This document shows positions 27,395 to 36,564 of a stretch of 64,000 nt of DNA, in pieces; positions within the stretch are counted from its first letter, which is position 1, and each line of letters starts with the position of its first letter. Made by a program: the position numbers and the translations under genes. Below the pieces are notes generated by a model that saw only the letters and a list, made by a program, of their open reading frames with translations, searched no databases and was not told the origin of the DNA. The stretch comes from Pukyongia salina (GTDB lineage Bacteria > Bacteroidota > Bacteroidia > Flavobacteriales > Flavobacteriaceae): assembly GCF_002966125.1 (NCBI RefSeq), contig NZ_CP027062.1, positions 2,356,001 to 2,420,000 of the forward strand. Direction: 5' to 3'.

Positions 27395-29086
27395 ATGTCC
27401 GACGATAAGAAAGTTATCTTCTCCATGTCCGGGGTTTCGAAGACCTATCAAAATGCACAAACTCCGGTATTAAAAAATATCTACTTAAGTTTTTTCTACG
27501 GTGCCAAGATTGGGATTTTAGGTCTCAACGGAAGCGGTAAATCCACTTTACTTAAGATCATCGCAGGGCTGGATAAGAACCACCAGGGCGATGTTGTATT
27601 CGCACCCGGCTATACGGTAGGATATCTGGAACAGGAACCACAACTGGACGAATCTAAAACAGTAATAGAGATCGTAAAAGAAGGGGTAGCCGACGTAGTT
27701 GGAATTCTGGATGAGTACAATAAAATAAACGATATGTTTGGTCTTCCGGAGGTGTACGAGAATCCGGATAAGATGCAGGAATTGATGGATAAGCAGGCGA
27801 AATTGCAGGATCAGATAGATGCGTCTAATGCATGGGAACTGGACACCAAACTGGAGATCGCCATGGACGCACTTCGTACCCCTGAAGCCGATAAACCCAT
27901 AAGTGTTTTGTCTGGAGGGGAACGACGACGAGTTGCCTTATGCAGGCTCTTACTTCAGGAACCGGATGTTCTGCTACTCGACGAGCCTACTAACCACCTG
28001 GACGCGGAAAGTGTACATTGGCTGGAACATCATTTGGCCCAATATAAAGGAACAGTGATAGCTGTAACTCACGACCGTTATTTTCTGGATAATGTCGCCG
28101 GCTGGATATTAGAATTGGACAGGGGAGAAGGAATTCCATGGAAAGGAAACTATTCTTCATGGCTTGAACAAAAATCGAAACGGCTTGAACAGGAGCAGAA
28201 GCAGGCGAGTAAGCGTCAAAAAACCTTAGAACGCGAGCTCGAATGGGTTAGAATGGCTCCCAAAGGAAGACAGGCAAAACAGAAAGCCCGTCTAAGTAAT
28301 TATGAGAAGCTAGCCAGCGCAGATCAGAAACAACTGGACGAAAAACTGGAGATCTATATTCCCAATGGCCCCAGGCTGGGTACCAATGTTATCGAAGCGA
28401 AAGGAGTTTCGAAAGCATACGGTGACAAGCTGCTGTACGAGGATCTGAACTTTAAATTACCACAAGCGGGTATTGTGGGAATTATTGGCCCCAACGGCGC
28501 CGGTAAAACAACTATCTTCAAAATGATCATGGGGGAAGAAACCCCGGATAAAGGTACTTTCGAAGTAGGAGATACGGCCAAACTTGCCTATGTAGATCAG
28601 GCACATTCTAATATCGACCCCAATAAAACCATCTGGGAGAACTTTAGCGATAGCCAGGAACTAATCATGATGGGCGGACGACAGGTAAATTCCAGGGCCT
28701 ATTTAAGCAGGTTCAATTTCAGCGGAAGCGAACAGAACAAAAAAGTGAGTATGCTTTCAGGTGGGGAGCGGAACAGGCTACACCTTGCCATGACCCTTAA
28801 GGAGGAAGGAAACGTACTTCTTTTGGACGAACCAACCAACGATCTTGACGTAAACACTTTGAGAGCACTGGAAGAAGGACTGGATAACTTCGCCGGGTGT
28901 GCTGTGATCATCTCTCACGATCGATGGTTCCTCGATAGAATTTGTACTCATATTCTGGCATTTGAAGGGAATAGCCAGGTGTATTTCTTCGAAGGAGGGT
29001 TTAGTGACTACGAAGAAAACAAGAAGAAACGATTAGGCGGAGATCTCCTTCCGAAAAGGATCAAGTACAAGAAACTCATTCGTTGA
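27395..29086 (+). CDS. ettA: Energy-dependent translational throttle protein EttA (ABC-F)
   Basis: 563 aa with two ABC ATPase domains and no membrane part. First domain: GLNGSGKS, LSGGERRRVALCRLL, LLLDEPTNHLD. An EttA-type arm and Arg/Lys-rich linker follow (about 245-310). Second domain: GPNGAGKT, LSGGERNRLHLAM, LLLDEPTNDLD. EttA binds the ribosomal E site and gates the first peptide bond according to the ATP/ADP ratio. The length and near-complete identity of the motifs to the family support the name. Confidence 0.95.
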   Translation: MSDDKKVIFSMSGVSKTYQNAQTPVLKNIYLSFFYGAKIGILGLNGSGKSTLLKIIAGLDKNHQGDVVFAPGYTVGYLEQEPQLDESKTVIEIVKEGVADVVGILDEYNKINDMFGLPEVYENPDKMQELMDKQAKLQDQIDASNAWELDTKLEIAMDALRTPEADKPISVLSGGERRRVALCRLLLQEPDVLLLDEPTNHLDAESVHWLEHHLAQYKGTVIAVTHDRYFLDNVAGWILELDRGEGIPWKGNYSSWLEQKSKRLEQEQKQASKRQKTLERELEWVRMAPKGRQAKQKARLSNYEKLASADQKQLDEKLEIYIPNGPRLGTNVIEAKGVSKAYGDKLLYEDLNFKLPQAGIVGIIGPNGAGKTTIFKMIMGEETPDKGTFEVGDTAKLAYVDQAHSNIDPNKTIWENFSDSQELIMMGGRQVNSRAYLSRFNFSGSEQNKKVSMLSGGERNRLHLAMTLKEEGNVLLLDEPTNDLDVNTLRALEEGLDNFAGCAVIISHDRWFLDRICTHILAFEGNSQVYFFEGGFSDYEENKKKRLGGDLLPKRIKYKKLIR

Positions 29087-29132
29087 TATATTAGTTTCAG
29101 CAGGAAAAATCATATGATCACTTTTTCAGTTT

Positions 29133-29831
29133 ATGCTTAGCCAAATAAAAGCAATAGCCTTCGATGCCGATGATACCCTTTGGGTGAACGAACCTTTTTT
29201 CAGAAAGGCAGAAAAGGAGTTTTGTGAATTGATGAAAGATTATATCGATGAAGAACGATGTAATCAATTCTTGTTCGAAATTGAAATGCAGAATTTACCC
29301 CTTTATGGCTATGGCATTAAGCCCTTTACTCTTTCTTTGATAGAAGCCGCGATACGGTTTTCAGGTGGAAAAATTTCCATAGACGGGATCAATACCCTTA
29401 TTGAACGCGGAAAGGAAATGCTGGACCAGCCCATCGAGATCCTCGACGGCATTCCGGAAACCTTACAGAAGCTCAATGGGGATTATCGCCTGGTGATGGC
29501 TACCAAGGGCGATTTACTCGATCAGGAAAGAAAGCTAATAAAATCGGGCCTTGAGCCTTATTTTCATCATATCGAGATCGTTTCAGACAAAACAGAAGTG
29601 CAATACAGCAAACTGGTAAAGCACCTCGATGTGAAGCCCGAAGAATTCCTTATGGTGGGAAATTCGGTGAAGAGCGATATTTTACCCGTGTTAAATATAG
29701 GGGCACATGCTTTCCATATTCCGTTTCATACTACCTGGGCTCACGAGGTAGTGAAAGAACCTGTGGACCATCCTAATTACAGACGTCTTAATTCGGCTTC
29801 GGAAATGTTATTGCAGCTGGGCATTGTTTAA
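29133..29831 (+). CDS. HAD family hydrolase
   Basis: 232 aa. HAD motifs: FDADDTLW (nucleophile and acid Asp), MATKGD (motif II), a Lys in DKTEVQYSKLVKHL and MVGNSVKSDILPVLNIG (motif IV). The helical cap lies at about 20-95. It is a cytosolic phosphatase of unknown substrate, 46 nt after ettA and probably monocistronic or read through from it. Confidence 0.87.
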   Translation: MLSQIKAIAFDADDTLWVNEPFFRKAEKEFCELMKDYIDEERCNQFLFEIEMQNLPLYGYGIKPFTLSLIEAAIRFSGGKISIDGINTLIERGKEMLDQPIEILDGIPETLQKLNGDYRLVMATKGDLLDQERKLIKSGLEPYFHHIEIVSDKTEVQYSKLVKHLDVKPEEFLMVGNSVKSDILPVLNIGAHAFHIPFHTTWAHEVVKEPVDHPNYRRLNSASEMLLQLGIV

Positions 29832-29970
29832 TTATTTCTGAAGAATCTCTACCTGGCAGACCGCTGTTTTTACTTACATCTGGTCCTTCGTCCGCGACGA
29901 ATATTTTAGGTTCGAATACTTCCGAAGTAAACTTCCTAAAAATTACGTAAGAATCATTTAGACTCCCTAT

Positions 29971-30002
29971 TTTGAAATTCGGTGCTTTATCGAGTATCTT
30001 TA
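29971..30002 (+). promoter_or_regulatory. Promoter of the S9 peptidase gene
   Basis: TTTG at 29971-29974 and TATCTTTA at 29995-30002, separated by 20 nt, give a near-consensus Bacteroidota promoter. The start site would be near 30009, about 16 nt before the ATG. Confidence 0.55.
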
Positions 30003-30024
30003 ACCTTCTCAAAAAAATCCAAAT

Positions 30025-32058
30025 ATGAAAAAAGCATTTCTGCTATTTTTAATACTAATTACAACTTCAGCCACACTTCAGGCACAATTGCAAAAGAAGT
30101 TCGAATATTTAGATGTTTTTCAACTGGAATATACCGCCGATCCTCAAATTTCTCCCGATGGGAATTACATAATCTACAGGCGTACCGGTTTCGATATCAT
30201 GAAAGATCGCGCCAAAGGCAATTTATGGCTACTAAGCACAGATAACCGGAAAATACATCACAAGCTCACCAGTTTTGAAGGTAATGAACGCCAGGCCCGA
30301 TGGTCGCCCGGAGGTGATAAAATAGCTTTTGTGAGAAGTACCGATGAGGGGAGTGAGATCTTTCTCTACTGGACCGAAACGGGAGCCACGGCAAAATTAA
30401 CCCAATTGGAGGGCAGTCCATCCTCCCTTAGTTGGTCACCCGATGGCAAGCAGATCGCCTTTACAATGAAAGTAGATGCCAAAGCGCCTGTCATCGCCAA
30501 GATGCCGGAAAAGCCAAAGGACGCGAAATGGGCCGATGCCCCCAGGATCACCGATCGCCTGAAACATGAAGCAGATGGATCCGGTTATATAAAGCCCGGG
30601 TTTACCCATATTTTTACCATCCCGGCAGAGGGAGGATCACCAAGACAATTAACAAGTTGGGACAGAAATCACAGTGGGAGTTTGTCCTGGTCCCCAGATG
30701 GTCGCAGGATCTTCTTTTCCTCAAACCTCAATGAAGATTGGGAATATGATTTCAGAAACTCCGAGATTTATGCCATCAACACCGAAACGCTGCTGTATGA
30801 AACATATACAGATCGCCCTGGGCCGGATAATACGCCAAAAGTTTCTCCGGATGGAAAATGGGTAGCTTCTGTGGGCTTTGCCGATAAAGTTCAGACCTAT
30901 CAAACAAGAAAGATCGAACTGATGGATATTAAAGGGGAGGGTAAAAGAATCCTCTCCGAAAATCTCGATAGAAGCGCCGAAGATATTACCTGGGATAGCG
31001 AAAGTAAAGGATTGTATTTCCTGTACAACGACAAAGGATTAACAAAATTAGCCTACATCGATCTTAAAGGAAAAGTAACGGACATTGTAGATAACGTGGG
31101 CGGGACAACCCTAGGTCGTCCGTATTCCAGCGGTAGTTTCTCTGTGTCAAACAACGGAAAGATTGCCTATACCATCTCGTTTCCAGACAGACCTGCAGAT
31201 GTAGCTGTAATTGAGAAAGGGCAAAAACAACCTAAAGTGCTTACTTCGGTCAATAAAGACTTACTCGACTATCGAATGATGGGGCCGGTGGAAGAAATGT
31301 GGTATAAATCCTCCTTCGATGGAAGAGATCTACATGGGTATTTAGTGTATCCTCCCGATTTCGATAAGCGTAAAAAATATCCGCTGCTCGTTGAGAATCA
31401 CGGTGGTCCAATTTTAAATTACGGACCCCATTTTTCGGCAGAAATGCAGCTTTATGCTGCTGCCGGATATATTGTATTTTACCCCAATCCCCGTGGAAGT
31501 ACCAGCTATGGAGAAGAATTCGGGAACCTACTATACAATAATTATCCGGGTGAAGACTATATCGATGTGATGGACGGAGTGGATGCGGTGATTCAAAGAG
31601 GTAAGGTACATCCGGATCAATTGTATGTTACCGGTGGAAGTGCAGGCGGGATTATGACAGCCTGGATAGTTGGGAAGACCAATAGGTTTAGGGCTGCGGT
31701 TGTGGCTAAACCAGTGGTAAATTGGATAAGTAAAACTCTGGTTGCCGACAATTACTACGGTTATGCAGACTCTCGTTATCCGGGGCAACCCTGGGAAAAT
31801 TTTGAGGGGTACTGGAAATTTTCACCCCTTTCTCTGGTGGGGAATATAGAAACACCTACTATGGTGATGGTAGGTATGGACGATCTAAGAACTCCTCCCA
31901 GTGAAGCGAAGCAGTTATATCATGCTTTAAAGCTTCGGAAGATAGAGACCGTGCTGGTGGAAATACCAGATGCTTCCCATGGGATCGCATCGCGGCCAAG
32001 CAATCTTATAACCAAGATCGCACATACGCTGGCCTGGTTCGAAAAATATAAGGAATAA
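30025..32058 (+). CDS. Exported S9 family (prolyl oligopeptidase-like) serine peptidase
   Basis: 677 aa with a signal peptide (about 1-20, ending LQAQ). A WD40-like beta-propeller (about 45-400; repeats such as LSWSPDGKQIAF and LSWSPDGRRIFF) gates a C-terminal alpha/beta hydrolase (about 420-677). The nucleophile is in VTGGSAGGIM, the Asp in VGMDDLRTPP and the His in DASHGI. It probably trims oligopeptides in the periplasm. Monocistronic by position. Confidence 0.93.
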   Translation: MKKAFLLFLILITTSATLQAQLQKKFEYLDVFQLEYTADPQISPDGNYIIYRRTGFDIMKDRAKGNLWLLSTDNRKIHHKLTSFEGNERQARWSPGGDKIAFVRSTDEGSEIFLYWTETGATAKLTQLEGSPSSLSWSPDGKQIAFTMKVDAKAPVIAKMPEKPKDAKWADAPRITDRLKHEADGSGYIKPGFTHIFTIPAEGGSPRQLTSWDRNHSGSLSWSPDGRRIFFSSNLNEDWEYDFRNSEIYAINTETLLYETYTDRPGPDNTPKVSPDGKWVASVGFADKVQTYQTRKIELMDIKGEGKRILSENLDRSAEDITWDSESKGLYFLYNDKGLTKLAYIDLKGKVTDIVDNVGGTTLGRPYSSGSFSVSNNGKIAYTISFPDRPADVAVIEKGQKQPKVLTSVNKDLLDYRMMGPVEEMWYKSSFDGRDLHGYLVYPPDFDKRKKYPLLVENHGGPILNYGPHFSAEMQLYAAAGYIVFYPNPRGSTSYGEEFGNLLYNNYPGEDYIDVMDGVDAVIQRGKVHPDQLYVTGGSAGGIMTAWIVGKTNRFRAAVVAKPVVNWISKTLVADNYYGYADSRYPGQPWENFEGYWKFSPLSLVGNIETPTMVMVGMDDLRTPPSEAKQLYHALKLRKIETVLVEIPDASHGIASRPSNLITKIAHTLAWFEKYKE

Positions 32059-32087
32059 GGTACTTAAGAAATTATTGAGGCTATTTT

Positions 32088-32549
32088 TTATAAGTTCAAT
32101 TCCATCTTTATATTACTTCGTTTGTATGGGCTGTTAGGTTCTACTTCAATTTCTTGAAAACCAAACTTACGGTATATATGAATGGCGTTTTCCAATATCG
32201 TATTGGAATAGAGTATAAGCTTTGCTTCCCCAAGTTCTTTAGCGTGATCAATACAGTATTGTAGTAATTGTTGCCCTATTCTCTTTCCTCGCTGATCGGG
32301 TAAAACAGCCATTTTGGTTAGTTCGAGAAAGCCGCTATGATGCTTCATTAAGGCGACTGTTCCCAGTACCTTTTCACCTTCCTTGGCGAAAAAGATGTAT
32401 CCACCGGGCCCCAGGATATATTTTTCCGGATTACTTAGAACTTCCCTATCGAAATCTTCAACGTAGAAATAAGTTTCCAGCCACTCGATATTCAAGGCGT
32501 AAAAGTCTGATGCATAGTCTTTTTGATACGGAATGATCTGGAGGTTCAT
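32088..32549 (-). CDS. GNAT family N-acetyltransferase
   Basis: 153 aa. The acetyl-CoA site is in LPDQRGKRIGQQLLQYC, preceded by the core strand FLELTKMAVL and followed by LILYSNTILENAIHIYRKFGF. Substrate not readable. It starts 2 nt after the ftcD stop, making it the last gene of the histidine-degradation operon; a link to that pathway is possible but unproven. Confidence 0.88.
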   Translation of the reverse strand: MNLQIIPYQKDYASDFYALNIEWLETYFYVEDFDREVLSNPEKYILGPGGYIFFAKEGEKVLGTVALMKHHSGFLELTKMAVLPDQRGKRIGQQLLQYCIDHAKELGEAKLILYSNTILENAIHIYRKFGFQEIEVEPNSPYKRSNIKMELNL

Positions 32550-32551
32550 TC

Positions 32552-34243
32552 TTACATTTTAGAATTTATATATTCGATCGCTTCAGCCTCTTTCTCAAGC
32601 GTGGATTCGTATATGGATTTTGCTTTCGCCATGATATCTTCGGCAAAGCCCCTATCTTTTATATCCTTTGCATTAATCCTTACATTAAAATATGCCCCTA
32701 GAACCGCAGTCCTGGCACATAGTACTCCTACGCCTGCATCAGACAGAGAGGAGGGAAGCCCATCTTTCATCATCTGTAGCATAACTTCAATGGATTGATG
32801 CGATGTTTCCATCACCTCAAAAGGAATTTGAGTTGCGTATTTAGTGGCTTCTTCGATGGCTTCACGGCGTGCCGATTTTTCCTCGTCTGTTCCCTGTGGC
32901 ATTCTGAAACCTTCAATGATCTTATTAAATGCATTGGTATCCTCGTCTACCAGGTACAGCAATTTCTTCATATAAGCTTGTCCTTTTTCTGCCCATTCTG
33001 AAAAGTATTCCCATTTATCGTCCCAGCCTGCTTTGTGTGCAGATAAATTGGCAACCATGGTGCCCAGGGCTACTCCCAGACTTCCCACATATGCCGAAAT
33101 AGAACCTCCTCCCGGGGCTACCGATTCTCCGGCGGTCTCATCTGCAAAGTGTGTTAATTTAAGGTCGACAAGCTTCTTATCATCACTATCGAGCATATAT
33201 TCGATGATCTTTTCATTTGGGTTGAAAGGCTTAAGATCGTCCAGTCCCAGGGATTTTACTGCAATCTTGATCTTTTCACTTTCGGAAACACCCAGCGATC
33301 TATTTTGTTTTACAAGGAAATAGTCTGCCGCATCCAGCATCGCTTGTAAAGGGATAAGACCAATTAATTCTGAACCTGTTACTCGAAGTCCGCGGGCTTC
33401 GGCTGCCTTACAGGTCTCATCGAAGGCAACGTGCATTGAAGTGATCGAGATATTGGTAAGGTTATAGGAGATCTGAGCGATCCCATACTCTTCGATATAC
33501 CAGCCAATTCCCTTTACGGCTTTAAGCTTTCCGGGTATCCGAATCGGTTCACCGTTCTCGTCCAGTACCTTCTTTCCGGTAATTGGATTCCCTTCCCGTT
33601 TTACTCTTCCGGCCTCTCGAATATCGAAGGCTATAGCGTTTGCACGCCGTGTAGAGGTAGTGTTGAGGTTTACATTATAGGCGATCAGAAAATCCCTTGC
33701 CGATATAGCAATGGCACCGGTGGTGGCCACATTTTTATTGAATTCGGCTGGCCCAAAATCCGGTTTCCAGGATGGATCGGAAAGTTTTTTAGGTAATCCT
33801 TCGTATTCTCCGGAACGGCAGTTTGCTAGATTTTTTCTTTTATCTTCTTTGGCGGCACTTTCATAAAAATATCCGGGAATACCAAGCTCTTTTCCCACCC
33901 GTTCGCCTAATTGATGGGCGTATTTTGCCGTTTCTTCCAGGCTAATGTTGCGGATAGGGACCAGCGGACAAACATCGGTTGCACCAAACCTAGGATGCTC
34001 CCCCGAGTGTTTGCTCATATCGATGAGTTCTGAAGCCTTTTTAATGAGTAAAAATGCGGCATCGATAACTTTGTCGGGTTCGCCTACAAAAGTGATCACA
34101 GTTCTGTTGGTGGCCTTACCAGGGTCAATATCCAGCAATTTAACACCATCTACTGTTTCTACGACTTTGGCGATCTCATTGATCTTTGCCATATCCCTTC
34201 CTTCACTAATATTGGGGACACATTCTATAAGTTGTTGTTGCAT
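32552..34243 (-). CDS. ftcD: Glutamate formimidoyltransferase / cyclodeaminase fusion
   Basis: 563 aa. The N-terminal two-thirds is the formiminotransferase (IECVPNISEGRD, KHSGEHPRFGATDVCPLVPI, TSMHVAFDETCKAAE), the C-terminal part (about 350-563) the helical cyclodeaminase (ESVAPGGGSISAYVGSLG). The pair moves the formimino group from formiminoglutamate to tetrahydrofolate and releases ammonia. Its presence beside hutG, which hydrolyses the same intermediate, means the locus codes for two alternative final steps, unless one protein has changed substrate. Confidence 0.93.
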   Translation of the reverse strand: MQQQLIECVPNISEGRDMAKINEIAKVVETVDGVKLLDIDPGKATNRTVITFVGEPDKVIDAAFLLIKKASELIDMSKHSGEHPRFGATDVCPLVPIRNISLEETAKYAHQLGERVGKELGIPGYFYESAAKEDKRKNLANCRSGEYEGLPKKLSDPSWKPDFGPAEFNKNVATTGAIAISARDFLIAYNVNLNTTSTRRANAIAFDIREAGRVKREGNPITGKKVLDENGEPIRIPGKLKAVKGIGWYIEEYGIAQISYNLTNISITSMHVAFDETCKAAEARGLRVTGSELIGLIPLQAMLDAADYFLVKQNRSLGVSESEKIKIAVKSLGLDDLKPFNPNEKIIEYMLDSDDKKLVDLKLTHFADETAGESVAPGGGSISAYVGSLGVALGTMVANLSAHKAGWDDKWEYFSEWAEKGQAYMKKLLYLVDEDTNAFNKIIEGFRMPQGTDEEKSARREAIEEATKYATQIPFEVMETSHQSIEVMLQMMKDGLPSSLSDAGVGVLCARTAVLGAYFNVRINAKDIKDRGFAEDIMAKAKSIYESTLEKEAEAIEYINSKM

Positions 34244-34269
34244 TGTTAAATTTTTTTCGAAATATATTT

Positions 34270-35268
34270 TTAATTAGTTATATCCTGAATAAGGTAAGCC
34301 AGAGCCTTACCAACGGTGTTATTTTCGGTTTTGTTTGGAATGGCCTCACATATATGCACATAGGCAGGAACCGGATTTGTTGCAAAATAGCGTGCAAATT
34401 GCCTTGCCTGCTTAAAGTTAAATCCGGAGGGTGTCATGGCACTGCTAGGAAAAGATTCGATGGCGTCGACGTCGATCTCTAGTCCGAAGCTACCGGACCT
34501 TATAAACTGCTTTGCCAGTTTTATCGCCTGATAGAAAGAAGGCTTCTCTTTTATCACAATGTCCTCAAAGAAATAGAAAGCGATCCGGTTCTTAAATTGT
34601 GCCATTCGGTCGTAGACCTGTTGAGAGGTATAACTTTTATGAATTCCGAAAATGGCATAATTATTCAGATATCCTTTTTCCATTGCATAGGAAAAAGGAT
34701 TACCACTATGGCGATGTTCAAGGGGTTTAAAATCGCTATGTGCATCCATGTTGATCACATTTACGGCTTTCCCCAGGGCATCGACTGTACCTTTTAATAT
34801 TCCGAAGGCATTATTATGGCCACCACCAATCACTATAGGGATCTTACCGGCGGAGACTACCCTGCGAATAAGTTGAGAGACTTCCAGATCGATCTGTTCT
34901 ACCAATTTTCCTATGGTTTCCCCAAAGGCGTCACCATCAGGATCAAGCATATGGGCAGTCCTCATTTCTTCCCGGCAGTTCAATTCACCCAGGATGATCA
35001 CATTTTCCGGTTTGGTTAGTGAATTAGCCTGCATATTGAGAAGAGCATTTAAACACTCATGCCATGCTTCTGAAGTGCCTTTCTTTCCGAAGTTAGCCAG
35101 AACACCTATATCTTCAGGTATGCCCAGGATTACGTATTGTGCCTGATGAGATTCAAGATCATCCAAGGAAGGTACAGTACATACCTTTTCGCCATATTTT
35201 GTTTCTCCTTTCCGGAGTTTGGTCAGGGAGATCAGATAATTTTTATCGTATAGACTGAGTTTACTCAT
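34270..35268 (-). CDS. hutG: Formimidoylglutamase-like ureohydrolase
   Basis: 332 aa, arginase/agmatinase superfamily. Mn ligands are visible in IGGGHNNAFG, NMDAHSDFKP and EIDVDAIESF. Genomic context (start overlapping hutI by 4 nt, ftcD 26 nt downstream) supports formiminoglutamate hydrolysis to glutamate and formamide rather than arginase activity. Confidence 0.88.
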   Translation of the reverse strand: MSKLSLYDKNYLISLTKLRKGETKYGEKVCTVPSLDDLESHQAQYVILGIPEDIGVLANFGKKGTSEAWHECLNALLNMQANSLTKPENVIILGELNCREEMRTAHMLDPDGDAFGETIGKLVEQIDLEVSQLIRRVVSAGKIPIVIGGGHNNAFGILKGTVDALGKAVNVINMDAHSDFKPLEHRHSGNPFSYAMEKGYLNNYAIFGIHKSYTSQQVYDRMAQFKNRIAFYFFEDIVIKEKPSFYQAIKLAKQFIRSGSFGLEIDVDAIESFPSSAMTPSGFNFKQARQFARYFATNPVPAYVHICEAIPNKTENNTVGKALAYLIQDITN

Positions 35269-36500
35269 ACAAGTTCCCCGTTACAAATTACCTGTTCGAT
35301 ATAATTACTTCCGAAGGAATACGGAAGGAACCCATAAGAAGGAATTTCCTTGGTAATTATAAGATTGGCCTTCTTTCCTTTGGTGATGCTTCCATGCGTG
35401 TGGCTTAATCCCATGGCATGTGCAGCATTGATAGTTGCAGCGTTTATGGCTTCTTCGGGCGTTAATTTCATTTTTATACAAGCCGCTGCAAGTACAAAAT
35501 TCATATTACCGGTGGGTGAGGAACCCGGGTTAAAGTCGGTCGCAATTGCCAGCGGAATACCGGCATCTATCAAAGCTCTTCCCGGCGTATAGGGGATACT
35601 TAGGAAGAAGGAACAGGCGGGTAGTGCTACTGCTATGGTATTGGAATGCTGAAGCTCTCTTATATCATCATCACTTACTATCTCCAGGTGGTCCACGGAA
35701 AGCGCATTGTGTTTCACCCCAACAGCCACTCCACCAATGCTGTTAAACTGATTTACGTGTATCTTTGGGGTTAGCCCGTATTTGGAGGCTGCGGAAAGTA
35801 TCTTATCGGTATCTTTCACCGAGAAATAACCTTCCTCACAGAAGACATCAACATAATCGGCTAGATTTTCGGATGCCACAGCGGGTAACATTTCATTACA
35901 GATAAGATCCACATAGTCGTCTTTTTTATTTGTGAATTCCTTCGGAAGTGCATGTGCCCCTAAGAAGGTTGTACGTACCGTAACCGGATAGGTTTGCCCG
36001 AGTCTTTTTGCCACGCGTAGCATTTTAAGTTCGGCTTCTGTGGTGAGACCGTATCCGCTTTTGATCTCTATTGCTCCCGTCCCCAATTTCATTACTTCTT
36101 CCAGGCGTTGGGCCGATTGCGCGAACAGATCATCTTCGGAAGTTAGCTGTAGTTTTTCGGCACTATTGAGAATCCCACCGCCTTTAAGGGCTATTTCCTG
36201 ATATGTGAGTCCGTTGATTCTATCGACAAATTCCTGTTCCCTATTTCCGGCAAAAACGATATGCGTATGCGAATCGCACCACGACGGAAGTACGATCTTT
36301 CCGCTACAATCTATAGTCTTATCAATGTTTCCTTCGGGCTGTGCCATCATGCTTCCGAAGTCTACTATAGTATCATCTTCTATGAGAAGCCACGCATTTT
36401 TTAGAGTTGGCAGATGCTTCATTTCACTGCCTTTTAGCAGGTGTGTGGATGCGTCCCTAATTTGTAGTAATTCCTTAATGTTGGTTAGCAAAACATTCAT
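35265..36500 (-). CDS. hutI: Imidazolonepropionase
   Basis: 411 aa, amidohydrolase superfamily. Metal site CDSHTHIVFAGNRE at about 75-88; further family segments are GTGAIEIKSGYGLT, TFLGAHALP, KIHVNQFNSIGG, SVDHLE and TDFNPGSSPT. It opens 4-imidazolone-5-propanoate to formiminoglutamate. It is the first gene of the operon hutI-hutG-ftcD-GNAT; hutH and hutU are not in the window. Confidence 0.93.
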   Translation of the reverse strand: MNVLLTNIKELLQIRDASTHLLKGSEMKHLPTLKNAWLLIEDDTIVDFGSMMAQPEGNIDKTIDCSGKIVLPSWCDSHTHIVFAGNREQEFVDRINGLTYQEIALKGGGILNSAEKLQLTSEDDLFAQSAQRLEEVMKLGTGAIEIKSGYGLTTEAELKMLRVAKRLGQTYPVTVRTTFLGAHALPKEFTNKKDDYVDLICNEMLPAVASENLADYVDVFCEEGYFSVKDTDKILSAASKYGLTPKIHVNQFNSIGGVAVGVKHNALSVDHLEIVSDDDIRELQHSNTIAVALPACSFFLSIPYTPGRALIDAGIPLAIATDFNPGSSPTGNMNFVLAAACIKMKLTPEEAINAATINAAHAMGLSHTHGSITKGKKANLIITKEIPSYGFLPYSFGSNYIEQVICNGELV

Positions 36501-36564
36501 TGGCTAAAGATAGCAAACCTGAAAAGGAATTTATAAATTAGTAGGGTAAAAAAAATCTTTTGAA

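Noticed and set aside
29788-30012. 74-codon minus-strand frame between the HAD and S9 genes
   Set aside because: It overlaps the HAD gene end and the S9 promoter, begins with TTG and matches nothing I know. A gene remnant cannot be fully excluded.
36501-36564. Possible riboswitch before the Cys/Met PLP enzyme
   Set aside because: Only about 64 nt are available between divergent genes and no SAM-type or other aptamer stems could be drawn.
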